Notes: generated by a model not told the origin, from the letters alone. A stretch of 7,435 nucleotides of DNA from Verrucomicrobiota bacterium (GCA_003217835.1 QHMQ01000003.1:1-7435); one strand, 5' to 3'. Positions 1 to 7,191 are shown, counted from the first letter of the stretch. Translations and numbers: made by a program.

Positions 1-381
1 TCTGAAGGCGGACTCGCGGTTGCGCTTGCCGAATGCTGCTTTAATCCGTCTGATCTCTTGGGCGTGGATGTCGATCTTGGTTTTAGCGACGGCTGTGCGG
101 TCGCGTCCCACAAGGACGCGGCAACAGCAATATTTCTCTTTAACGAATCGCAATCGCGCATCGTCATTTCCGTCATCGGGGATGATGCCGAAAAGACGAT
201 GTCGATCTTGCGAGAACGCGGCGTCCCCTCTCAGCGATTAGGCAAAGTCGGCGGCGATGAACTGCGCATCGCTATAAACGAGGAAACTTTCCGTTGGCCG
301 ATTGTCGATCTTTACGACGATTGGTTTAACGTCATCCGCCGCGCTGTTGAAGGGGAAACGGAAAGAATTCCCAGCGTGTGA
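1..381 (+). CDS. purL: Phosphoribosylformylglycinamidine synthase II, C-terminal part (5' truncated by window edge)
   Basis: The last 126 residues of PurL are read in frame from base 1 to the TGA at 379-381. PurL converts FGAR plus glutamine-derived ammonia and ATP to FGAM, step 4 of purine synthesis, in the cytosol. The visible part opens with SEGGLAVALAE, matching the conserved S(D/E)GGLAVALAE motif of the second PurM-like half. It ends with the usual C-terminal pattern: a glycine-rich turn (KVGGDEL), a short strand and a W-containing helix (DDWFNVIRRAVEGE). Downstream purF and purM on the same strand confirm the assignment. The start, ATP-binding loops and most of the enzyme lie outside the window, so I cannot tell whether this is the roughly 740-residue small form or a large fused form; the absence of a fused C-terminal glutaminase domain favours the small form. 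Confidence 0.93.
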   Translation, partial: SEGGLAVALAECCFNPSDLLGVDVDLGFSDGCAVASHKDAATAIFLFNESQSRIVISVIGDDAEKTMSILRERGVPSQRLGKVGGDELRIAINEETFRWPIVDLYDDWFNVIRRAVEGETERIPSV

Positions 382-436
382 AACCGACGTTAGAACGCAG
401 CATTTGAACGCTGCTTCATTTAGTGGATTATTTAGT

Positions 437-1936
437 GTGATCTCTCCAGACAGCACCGACATCGTCGAACCGGGCGAAGCCGACGCCTACCCACAGCATG
501 AGTGCGGGCTTTTCGGTGTTTTCGGCCATCCGAACGCGGCCGTCCTGACTTATTACGGGCTTTTCGCTTTGCAACATCGCGGCCAGGAAAGCGCCGGCAT
601 TGTCACGAGTAATGGTCCAGGCACGTCGTTCGTTCTGCACAAGGACATGGGCCTGGTCTCGCAGGTCTTTGGTCAGGCTGAGCTGGAAAAATTGAAAGGC
701 ACGCGTGCACTCGGGCACACGCGCTACTCGACCACCGGCACGAGCACGATCAAAAACGCGCAACCCTTTGTGGTCGATTGCGTGCGCGGGCAAATGGCGA
801 TCGCGCACAACGGCAACTTGATCAATGCCGATCTCTTGCGCGACGAGCTGGAACGCAAAGGCTCGATTTTTCAAACGACCGCTGATAGCGAGATCATTTT
901 GCATCTGCTCGCGCGACCGGCCGACAACGGCGCCAGCGTATTATCAGCGTTACGCAGAATCGAAGGCGCATTTTCGCTTATCATCATGAGTGAGCGCGAG
1001 CTCATCGCCGTGCGCGATCCGTTCGGCTGGCGGCCGCTCTCGCTCGGCAAACTCGATGGCGCTTATGTGCTGGCCTCCGAAACCTGCGCTTTCGATCTCA
1101 TTCATGCGGAATTCATTCGCGAGATCGAACCCGGGGAAGTTTTGATTATCGATGAAAACGGATTGCGATCGGAGCGGCCATTTCTGCCGCAACAACCGGC
1201 CTTTTGCATGTTCGAGTACGTGTATTTCGCGCGACCTGACAGCATCATCGGCGGTGTGAACGTTGGTAAAGTGCGCACCGAAATGGGACGCGAGCTGGCG
1301 CGCAAATTTCCGGTCGAAGCAGACATCGTCATCCCGGTGCCGGACTCGGGCAATTACGCTGCCCTTGGTTTCGCCCAGGAATTGAATATTCCCTACTCGC
1401 ACGCCTTCGTACGCAATCACTACATTGGGCGCACGTTCTTGCAGCCGAGCCAGCTCATCCGCGATTTCGATGTGCGTGTGAAATTGAACCTAATCAAGGA
1501 AATGGTCGCAGGTAAACGGGTGGTGGTAGTCGACGATTCAATCGTGCGCGGCACGACTGCGCGCGCCCGTGTGGTGAATTTGCGCGAAGCCGGCGCGAAA
1601 GAGGTGCACATGCGCGTGAGTTGTCCGCCGCATCGCTTCGCCTGCCATTACGGCATCGATTTTCCCGATCCGGAAAAGTTGATCGCAAACAGAATGTCGA
1701 TGGAAGAAATCTGCAAATATCTCGGCGTGGACAGTCTCGGTTATCTCGATGTCGAAGGAATGGTGCGGGCAACAGGGCAACCGATGAACAAATTTTGCCT
1801 GGCTTGTTTCAACGGCGATTATCCCCTGCCCGTCGATCCGGCACTCGATAAATTCATCATGGAAAAACGAGAGAACCGCTCCAAAGCGCTAGCCGATCAG
1901 GAAAGACACCCGACGTTGTTCGCGGATCTGAAGTAG
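437..1936 (+). CDS. purF: Amidophosphoribosyltransferase (glutamine PRPP amidotransferase), Fe-S type
   Basis: PurF makes 5-phosphoribosylamine from PRPP and glutamine, the committed first step of purine synthesis. From the GTG at 437 it has 499 residues, close to the family norm. An N-terminal Ntn glutaminase domain has the presumed nucleophile Cys23 in HECGLFGVFGH, so the first 22 residues would be a propeptide removed to expose the Cys. Further glutaminase motifs are GHTRYSTTG near 93 and NGN at 125-127. The phosphoribosyltransferase domain carries the PRPP loop VVVVDDSIVRGTT at 362-374. Four cysteines at 257, 403, 454 and 457 (the last two in CLAC) match the 4Fe-4S ligands of the Bacillus subtilis type enzyme, so this is the cluster-bearing, propeptide-processed class. 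The frame stays open upstream into purL; TTG codons at 404 and 302 are possible but unsupported. No strong ribosome binding site precedes 437. It lies 55 bp after purL. Confidence 0.95.
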   Translation: MISPDSTDIVEPGEADAYPQHECGLFGVFGHPNAAVLTYYGLFALQHRGQESAGIVTSNGPGTSFVLHKDMGLVSQVFGQAELEKLKGTRALGHTRYSTTGTSTIKNAQPFVVDCVRGQMAIAHNGNLINADLLRDELERKGSIFQTTADSEIILHLLARPADNGASVLSALRRIEGAFSLIIMSERELIAVRDPFGWRPLSLGKLDGAYVLASETCAFDLIHAEFIREIEPGEVLIIDENGLRSERPFLPQQPAFCMFEYVYFARPDSIIGGVNVGKVRTEMGRELARKFPVEADIVIPVPDSGNYAALGFAQELNIPYSHAFVRNHYIGRTFLQPSQLIRDFDVRVKLNLIKEMVAGKRVVVVDDSIVRGTTARARVVNLREAGAKEVHMRVSCPPHRFACHYGIDFPDPEKLIANRMSMEEICKYLGVDSLGYLDVEGMVRATGQPMNKFCLACFNGDYPLPVDPALDKFIMEKRENRSKALADQERHPTLFADLK

Positions 1937-1969
1937 GTAAATAGCCGCGGATGGCGCAGGTTTTTGTAA

Positions 1970-2011
1970 GGGAAGACGTTGCCTTCCCGAGGGAAGCTGA
2001 CAGCTTCCTCG
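1970..2011 (+). promoter_or_regulatory. Paired inverted repeats in the purF-purM gap
   Basis: Two hairpins lie back to back. The first pairs GGGAAG (1970-1975) with CTTCCC (1983-1988) around a 7-nt loop. The second pairs GGAAGCT (1992-1998) with AGCTTCC (2002-2008) around GAC, and extends by CGA (1988-1990) with TCG (2009-2011) if G1991 bulges out. The arms share the GGAAG/CTTCC core, so 1983-1987 can also pair with 1992-1996, giving mutually exclusive folds. The second hairpin ends 7 nt before the purM ATG, where a Shine-Dalgarno would sit, and none is visible. No U-run follows, so a classical terminator is unlikely. Translational control of purM, mRNA processing or a dispersed intergenic repeat are all possible. 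The pairing is certain; the role is not known. Confidence 0.45.
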
Positions 2012-2018
2012 ACAGAAA

Positions 2019-3041
2019 ATGACAAATAAACGCACATCCTACGCGCGTGCTGGGGTGGATGTCGATCTTGGGAATCGACTCAAACGGCGCATTCAATCAC
2101 TCGTTAGCCAAACGCACGGGCCGCAAGTGCTCGGCAAAATCGGCGGATTTGGCGGTTTGTTTGCGCCGAACTTTTCCAGAATGCGCGAACCGGTTCTGGT
2201 CGCGAGCATCGATAGCGTCGGGACGAAATTGAAAATCGCGTTCGCGATGAACAAGCACGACACCGTGGGCGCTGACTTAGTGAACCATTGCGTGAACGAC
2301 ATCGCCGTGCTGGGGGCACGACCACTTTTCTTTCTCGATTACATAGGCTGCGAAAAACTTGAGCGACAAAGCTTCGATCAATTGTTGCGTGGTTTGTCTC
2401 GGGCCTGCCGATCTGCCGGTTGCGCCTTGATTGGTGGTGAGACGGCACAGATGCCCGGCCTGTATCGCAAGGGCGAATACGACTTGGCTGGTTGCATGGT
2501 CGGCGTGGTTGATCGCGCAAAAATTATCGACGGCAGCAAAATCAAACCGGGCGACGTGATTCTCGGCCTCGCGTCAAATGGTCTGCACACGAACGGTTAT
2601 TCGCTCGCGCGAAAAATTCTGTTCGAAAAGATGCGGCTCAAGCCCTCATCGAAGATTGACAATCTACCTGGCACGATTGGGGAAGAATTTTTGCGCGTGC
2701 ACAAAAATTATCAGCCACTGCTCACGAAAGTTCCCAGCGGCATGATCAAAGGCCTTGCCCACATCACGGGCGGCGGTTTGATTGATAATCTGCCGCGCAT
2801 CCTTCCGAAAAAGTGCGACGCCATCATCGAGACAAGGAGTTGGCGTGTTCCGCACATCTTCCAAATCTTGCAGCGAAATGGAGATGTCGATCCTGCGGAA
2901 ATGTATCAGGTTTTTAACATGGGCATCGGCATGGTGGCGATTGTGTCGAAGCGCGATACAAAGCCGACGATGTCGTTCCTGCGCGGAAAACAAATCGGCT
3001 ATATTGAACCCGGCGCGGGCAAGACTCGGTTGGTTTTCTGA
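2019..3041 (+). CDS. purM: Phosphoribosylformylglycinamidine cyclo-ligase (AIR synthetase)
   Basis: PurM closes FGAM to aminoimidazole ribonucleotide using ATP, step 5 of purine synthesis and directly after the PurL reaction. The 340-residue product is about the usual family length. Recognisable family motifs in order are YARAGVDVDLGNR near 8-20, DSVGTK at 65-70, the block from GADLVNH to FFLDY at 84-108, GGETAQMP at 139-146, NGLHTNGYS at 187-195, HITGGGLIDNLPR at 248-260 and MGIGM at 301-305. All look intact. The ATG at 2019 gives the expected short N-terminus before the YARAGVD motif. It follows purF by 82 bp on the same strand, so co-transcription with purL and purF is likely, but the spacer is occupied by strong hairpins and no clear ribosome binding site is seen. 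Confidence 0.96.
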   Translation: MTNKRTSYARAGVDVDLGNRLKRRIQSLVSQTHGPQVLGKIGGFGGLFAPNFSRMREPVLVASIDSVGTKLKIAFAMNKHDTVGADLVNHCVNDIAVLGARPLFFLDYIGCEKLERQSFDQLLRGLSRACRSAGCALIGGETAQMPGLYRKGEYDLAGCMVGVVDRAKIIDGSKIKPGDVILGLASNGLHTNGYSLARKILFEKMRLKPSSKIDNLPGTIGEEFLRVHKNYQPLLTKVPSGMIKGLAHITGGGLIDNLPRILPKKCDAIIETRSWRVPHIFQILQRNGDVDPAEMYQVFNMGIGMVAIVSKRDTKPTMSFLRGKQIGYIEPGAGKTRLVF

Positions 3042-3058
3042 TGGGGAGACATGCTCCG

Positions 3059-3083
3059 TCGTTCCCATTAATTTTTGGGACGA
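3059..3083. terminator. Possible hairpin between convergent purM and the fusion gene
   Basis: TCGTTCCC (3059-3066) pairs with GGGACGA (3077-3083) if one T is bulged, closing a 10-nt A/T-rich loop. It lies 17 nt after the purM stop in a 124-bp convergent gap, where a bidirectional terminator would be expected. There is no U-run after the stem on either strand, and an alternative pairing of ATGGG (3041-3045) with CCCAT (3064-3068) competes with it. The rest of the gap shows no gene. This is a weak call made from position and pairing only. Confidence 0.2.
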
Positions 3084-3165
3084 GACAGGCGCGCCACTGT
3101 AACTCGGATGACAATGCGAAGATCGCCCCGGAGCTGTGTTACTTAAAGGTGAGGATGTCAGATTT

Positions 3166-5676
3166 TCACGGCCGGCCAGACGACACAGAATCAATTACCT
3201 CTATCGGTACTTGAACCTCCGGGGTCGATTCCAGCTTGGCCTTTTTATCTCGGCGTACGATCCGCTCTAAACCTGCGCGGCGGCCCGCGAGATCGACCAG
3301 CTCGGCTACGCGCGATTTCAGAGCACGCGCTCGCGTCATGAGAAAAATGACGAAAAGCAGATATGGGATGATGAACCAGAGGTCGACGTGAGAAATGTTA
3401 AGCTGTCGATATACCAAGAGAGCTAACGCAACGAGGTTAAGGATCACCGTCGTCGTGACCAGGCGGCTACGAAGCCGAACGCGCGTCAGGCATTTTCCGC
3501 TGCCGTGATATTCGGTGACGGTTTGGAGCGCGACGCTCCACCAAAAATTTCCGTAAATTTGAATATCCCATTCATTCCAACCGGTATCAGTGGAATAGCG
3601 CCAGCCTTCTTCCTCGAGCAGCTGAAAGATGCCGTCCGTGGGCAAATATTCATGCGCCCGAATTACACTCCGCGGTGTCCGTTTAAAATGTAGCCAGGTG
3701 AAGTACCGCGACCAACCTCGCACGAGAGGTTGAACTAGGGCCAAAAACATGACGAGGAGCCGCGCATGAACGGTATCGAATTTTGGCTCGATCGCCGCGC
3801 GCACCATGTACGAGAGCGCCACGCAGAGAGTGCCGCCACACATGAGGTACGGCACGATCCGCAGTGCGGGCAAGAAAATCCCGAGACCAAAAAGAAAAAT
3901 CGTCAACGCGAACCATTCAATGCTGCTGAGATAAGCGGCGACCTCCGATTGCGGCGTAGGATAAATCGACTGAAAAAATCCTTCGCCGAAAATTCCATGA
4001 TAGATAGCCGGCCGATTAATGAACCAACTAAAACGTGGTGTTCCATAGATCTGACCGCGCCATTTCGCAGTCCCAGTTGGGCCGAAAAAAATTAAATGCT
4101 TAAAGCGCAGCAGCGATTCCGCCTCGCCGTAGCCATCCTGTTGTTTCAAAAAAGCCCGCAGTGTGAATCGGCGATGATGCCACACGATCGCGGTCGGGCT
4201 GAAAGCAATGACGCAACCAGCCTGTTGAAGTCGCCAGCAAAAATCGACATCGTCGCCGGCCTTGTGGTACTCGGCATCGAAGCCGCCGATGTTTTCAAAT
4301 GCCCACCGATAGAACGCCATGTTACAACCGGGAATGTGCTCGGCGATTATGTCTGTGAGCAGAACATGGCTGGGCCCGCCCGGCGCTGCTGCCACACAGG
4401 CCTGGATCCAGTTCTGTGCCGGCGGGGTCACGTTTGGCCCGCCCACTCCAGCGTAATCGCCGCTCAAAAGCGTACCGATTAAATAATAAAGCCAATCAAC
4501 ATCCGCCATGCAGTCCGAATCGGTGTAGGCGAAAACCTCCCCTTTCGCGGCCGCCGCGCCGGTGTTCCGCGCATGACTCAAGCCGTGATTTTCCTGATAG
4601 ATGTAGCGAACGTGCGGGAATTGCTCAGCGATGTCGCGCGTATCGTCGGTTGAACCATCATCGACCAGAATAATTTCGTAATCGGGATAGTTTAGCTTGC
4701 CTAAAGAATCCAAGCAGGGCGTGAGCGTCCGGCCGCCGTTGTACGAACAAACAATTACGGAAACAAATGGCGCGCGTGGCAACGAGCGATGTGGCAATGC
4801 GGAATTCTCCTGACCAAGCCTTCCTTTCAGCGCGTAGAACGATTTCTTCGGCGCGCGCTGCCGCGTGACGATCCCAAACGCCCAATCGTTAATATCCTGC
4901 CCGCCAGTAAACCATTCGTCCGTCCATGTAAAAAAGATGGTTCCGGCGAGACCACATTTCACCACGCTGTCAACGTGCCAACTGAGCATTTCCGCCTGCT
5001 CTTCCTGGGAATGGCGGATCGTGTCCATGCCGAATTCGCCAAGGATGAGCGGGCGTTCTCCAGTTAAATTTTGAAGGCGCAGAAGGTAATTCTCGAAATC
5101 GCGTTGATCGTGCAGGTAAACGTTGAAGCAGCAAAAATCGACATTCGGCGGCAAGAGATATTCGGTTGGCGGATAAGTGGCATACGAAAAAAGAGTGTTT
5201 GGATCGATTGCACGCCCGATCCGAATCAATTCCTCGATAAACTCCGCGACCCGGCGCACACCGAGCCAGCGAACCATCGTGCTCGAGATTTCGTTCCCGA
5301 CGAGATACCCGAAAATCGCCGGATGCCCGGCATACGCGTTTACCGCTACCCGAACTGATTCAACAATCTGACGGCGTGCCTTTCTATCGCGTAAGAATTC
5401 AATGTGCTTCGCCCAGGGCAACGTAACAATTACGCGCATCCCTGCATTTGCGCAGCGATCGAGAAACCAACGCGGCGGAGCATGGTAAATCCGCATGAGG
5501 TTCAGACCTACCTCGCGCATCAGCGCAAGATCGACATCGACCTGATCGGGCCGTCCAAGATAACTTCCGTCCGCGTCCGGCTTGAATGGTCCGTAAGTGA
5601 CGCCTTTAACAAAAAACTTCCGGTCGCCTTCGAAAAAGAATTTCGCGACCGCGCGAATTCGCGAGTTTGCGCTCAC
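3166..5676 (-). CDS. Fusion of a GH-A clan glycoside hydrolase-like barrel with a membrane-anchored GT2 glycosyltransferase
   Basis: An 836-residue protein. Residues about 18-290 read as a TIM-barrel glycoside hydrolase of clan GH-A, resembling GH2/GH5 barrels: KGVTYGP entry strand, GNE at 127-129 (acid/base E129), LGEFG at 212-216 (nucleophile E214) and a late W-rich strand (FFTWTDEWF). No signal peptide or preceding membrane segment is seen. Residues about 304-530 are a GT2 domain: VSVIVCSYNGG, DDGS at 339-342, the metal-binding DSD at 386-388, GDD at 474-476 as likely catalytic base, and QQDGYGE at 512-518 in the place of a QxxRW-like motif. Likely membrane helices are about 586-608, 609-625, 638-654, 740-756 and 764-780, with a charged tail. 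The GTG start is chosen for the AGGGAG eight bases upstream. A role in making or remodelling a surface polysaccharide is inferred. The donor, product and linkage cannot be read from sequence. No other polysaccharide gene is in the window. Confidence 0.85.
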   Translation of the reverse strand: MSANSRIRAVAKFFFEGDRKFFVKGVTYGPFKPDADGSYLGRPDQVDVDLALMREVGLNLMRIYHAPPRWFLDRCANAGMRVIVTLPWAKHIEFLRDRKARRQIVESVRVAVNAYAGHPAIFGYLVGNEISSTMVRWLGVRRVAEFIEELIRIGRAIDPNTLFSYATYPPTEYLLPPNVDFCCFNVYLHDQRDFENYLLRLQNLTGERPLILGEFGMDTIRHSQEEQAEMLSWHVDSVVKCGLAGTIFFTWTDEWFTGGQDINDWAFGIVTRQRAPKKSFYALKGRLGQENSALPHRSLPRAPFVSVIVCSYNGGRTLTPCLDSLGKLNYPDYEIILVDDGSTDDTRDIAEQFPHVRYIYQENHGLSHARNTGAAAAKGEVFAYTDSDCMADVDWLYYLIGTLLSGDYAGVGGPNVTPPAQNWIQACVAAAPGGPSHVLLTDIIAEHIPGCNMAFYRWAFENIGGFDAEYHKAGDDVDFCWRLQQAGCVIAFSPTAIVWHHRRFTLRAFLKQQDGYGEAESLLRFKHLIFFGPTGTAKWRGQIYGTPRFSWFINRPAIYHGIFGEGFFQSIYPTPQSEVAAYLSSIEWFALTIFLFGLGIFLPALRIVPYLMCGGTLCVALSYMVRAAIEPKFDTVHARLLVMFLALVQPLVRGWSRYFTWLHFKRTPRSVIRAHEYLPTDGIFQLLEEEGWRYSTDTGWNEWDIQIYGNFWWSVALQTVTEYHGSGKCLTRVRLRSRLVTTTVILNLVALALLVYRQLNISHVDLWFIIPYLLFVIFLMTRARALKSRVAELVDLAGRRAGLERIVRRDKKAKLESTPEVQVPIEVIDSVSSGRP

Positions 5677-5684
5677 AGCGGCAA

Positions 5685-5690
5685 CTCCCT
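5685..5690 (-). promoter_or_regulatory. Ribosome binding site of the GH-GT2 fusion gene
   Basis: On the minus strand AGGGAG stands 8 nt before the GTG at 5676-5674. This is the clearest Shine-Dalgarno-like site in the window and decides the non-ATG start of the fusion gene. The other gene starts have little or none. Confidence 0.55.
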
Positions 5691-5813
5691 AGTCCAAGCA
5701 ACGCACCGACGCAAAGGTTTTAAGGTAGCGGCTGTTCACAGAACCGCGTTGATCTGTGCGTGGCAATATCCTGGGTCGAGGCGATTAAGGGTCAATCACT
5801 CTGCCTTAAAAGA

Positions 5814-7145
5814 TCACAGTTCACGAAGTGCTTCGCGCATGACCTCGGCCGTCCGCTCGATGTCTTCCAATGTGTGCGCCGTTGAAATAAATCCCGTCTC
5901 AAATTGCGATGGCGCAAAGTAAACAGCGCGTTTCAAACAGGCGTGAAAAAACTTCGCGAACATTTTCAAATCGCTTCGCTGAGCACTGGCAAGATCCACA
6001 ACCGGTCCCGAGACAAAGAACAAGCAAAACATTGAGCCGATCCGGTGAAATATGATATCCATTTTTGCCTCTGCGATCGCGTCCCTCACGAGTGTTTCAA
6101 ATCGCCGGCCGCGTTCCTCGAGTAACTTCCAACCGTCGATTCGTTCCAGCTCGTGTAGTTGCGCGAGCCCGGCCGCCATCGCAAGCGGATTTCCGGACAA
6201 CGTTCCCGCTTGATAAACAGGGCCATCAGGTGAGAGCTGGTCCATAATCTCGGCACGTCCACCAAATGCGCCGACAGGTAATCCGCCGCCGATCACTTTT
6301 CCGAGTGCACTCAGATCGGGTTTGATTCCATAGATTTCCTGCGCTCCGCCGCGCGCGAGACGAAACCCGGTAATTACTTCGTCAAAAATCAAGAGGGCAC
6401 CATGCTTCGTGCATTCCTCACGCAAGATGGACAAGAAATCCTTTCTCGGAAAATAAAGCCCAGCATTCGCGGGAATCGGTTCAAGGATTATAGCCGCGAT
6501 TTGATCTCTATTTTCATGAAATGCTTGCCGCACCAGGTCGGAATTGTTGAACGGGAGCGAAATCGTTAGGTCGACAAAGGCTTCCGGGACGCCGGCGCTA
6601 TCCGGCCGTCCATGTGTCAGGGCGCCACTTCCCGATTTCACGAGAAGGGCATCGACATGCCCGTGGTAACAGCCATCGAACTTAATGATTTTGTTATACC
6701 CCGTGAATCCGCGTGCCAGCCGAATACATGACATGGTCGCTTCAGTGCCGCTATTGACCATGCGCACTTTTTCGATCGAAGGCATCCACTTGCAGATCAA
6801 TTCCGCCATTTCCACTTCGAGCGGATTTGGTATACCAAAAGTCAGACCGCGCGCGGCCGCTTCTCGCACTGCGTCGACAATTACCTTGGCGGCGTGTCCC
6901 AAAATCACCGGGCCCCAACTACCGACGTAATCGATGTATTCGTTCCCGTCGACATCCCAAATCTTCGCGCCTTGCGCACGCTCGATGAAAAATGGGTCTG
7001 CACCCACATGACGAAATGCGCGCACTGGGGAGTTTACCCCGCCCGGGATGCGTTTTTGCGCGGCACGAAACAATTGTGAAGAACGAGAGCTCAGAGAAAT
7101 AAAACGTCGAACGTTCAACGCCGAACGTCCAACGCCGAATTGCAC
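5814..7145 (-). CDS. hemL: Glutamate-1-semialdehyde 2,1-aminomutase
   Basis: HemL is a PLP enzyme that moves the amino group of glutamate-1-semialdehyde to give 5-aminolevulinate, the entry to haem and other tetrapyrroles by the C5 route. From the GTG at 7145 it has 443 residues. Visible motifs are IPGGVNSPVRAF at 33-44, NSGTEA at 131-136 (phosphate binding), CYHGH at 159-163, FDEVITGFR at 254-262 (Asp to the pyridine nitrogen), LGKVIGGGLPVGAFGG with the Schiff-base Lys283, and GTLSGNPLAM at 314-323. These distinguish it from ordinary class III transaminases. Conservation begins only near residue 19. The first 18 codons largely overlap a 14-bp tandem repeat, so the real start may be later, such as TTG at 7118 or an unusual codon near 7100. 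An in-frame TAG at 7158-7160 bars an earlier start. It is followed by the GH-GT2 gene after 137 bp, with no obvious functional link. Confidence 0.95.
   Translation of the reverse strand: MQFGVGRSALNVRRFISLSSRSSQLFRAAQKRIPGGVNSPVRAFRHVGADPFFIERAQGAKIWDVDGNEYIDYVGSWGPVILGHAAKVIVDAVREAAARGLTFGIPNPLEVEMAELICKWMPSIEKVRMVNSGTEATMSCIRLARGFTGYNKIIKFDGCYHGHVDALLVKSGSGALTHGRPDSAGVPEAFVDLTISLPFNNSDLVRQAFHENRDQIAAIILEPIPANAGLYFPRKDFLSILREECTKHGALLIFDEVITGFRLARGGAQEIYGIKPDLSALGKVIGGGLPVGAFGGRAEIMDQLSPDGPVYQAGTLSGNPLAMAAGLAQLHELERIDGWKLLEERGRRFETLVRDAIAEAKMDIIFHRIGSMFCLFFVSGPVVDLASAQRSDLKMFAKFFHACLKRAVYFAPSQFETGFISTAHTLEDIERTAEVMREALREL
7108..7139. repeat. 14-bp tandem repeat, about 2.3 copies, at the hemL 5' end
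   Basis: CGAACGTTCAACGC (7108-7121) is followed directly by CGAACGTCCAACGC (7122-7135), one base different, and then CGAA (7136-7139). The first copy contains the 8-bp palindrome GAACGTTC. The unit length is not a multiple of three, so any translation changes frame from copy to copy. That argues that this is intergenic or regulatory DNA and not conserved hemL coding sequence. Confidence 0.75.
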
Positions 7146-7149
7146 ACTT

Positions 7150-7177
7150 TTGACACGCTAGGCTGGCGCGTTAGTCT
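7150..7177 (+). promoter_or_regulatory. Sigma70-like promoter of tRNA-Cys
   Basis: A consensus -35 TTGACA (7150-7155) is followed after 16 bases by TAGTCT (7172-7177), which keeps the most conserved -10 positions (T1, A2, T6). Transcription would begin around 7184, just before the mature tRNA 5' end at 7192. The -35 is perfect and the -10 is weak. Position supports the call. Confidence 0.5.
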
Positions 7178-7191
7178 CAGTTCTGCGCAGC

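Noticed and set aside
302..436. Extended PurF N-terminus from TTG at 302
   Set aside because: It would overlap purL by 80 bases and adds residues with no resemblance to PurF; the family begins just before the active Cys.
428..1420. Minus-strand open frames of 158 and 156 codons across purF
   Set aside because: They lie wholly or almost wholly antisense to a clearly conserved gene, have no recognisable motif, and vanish as genes once purF is accepted.
2664..3194. Minus-strand open frame of 176 codons at the purM 3' end
   Set aside because: It overlaps purM and the end of the fusion gene and shows no family features; it is a shadow of purM.
5404..5922. Plus-strand open frame of 172 codons over the fusion gene start and the hemL 3' end
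   Set aside because: It is antisense to two supported genes, and composition is that of a complementary frame; no motif is recognised.
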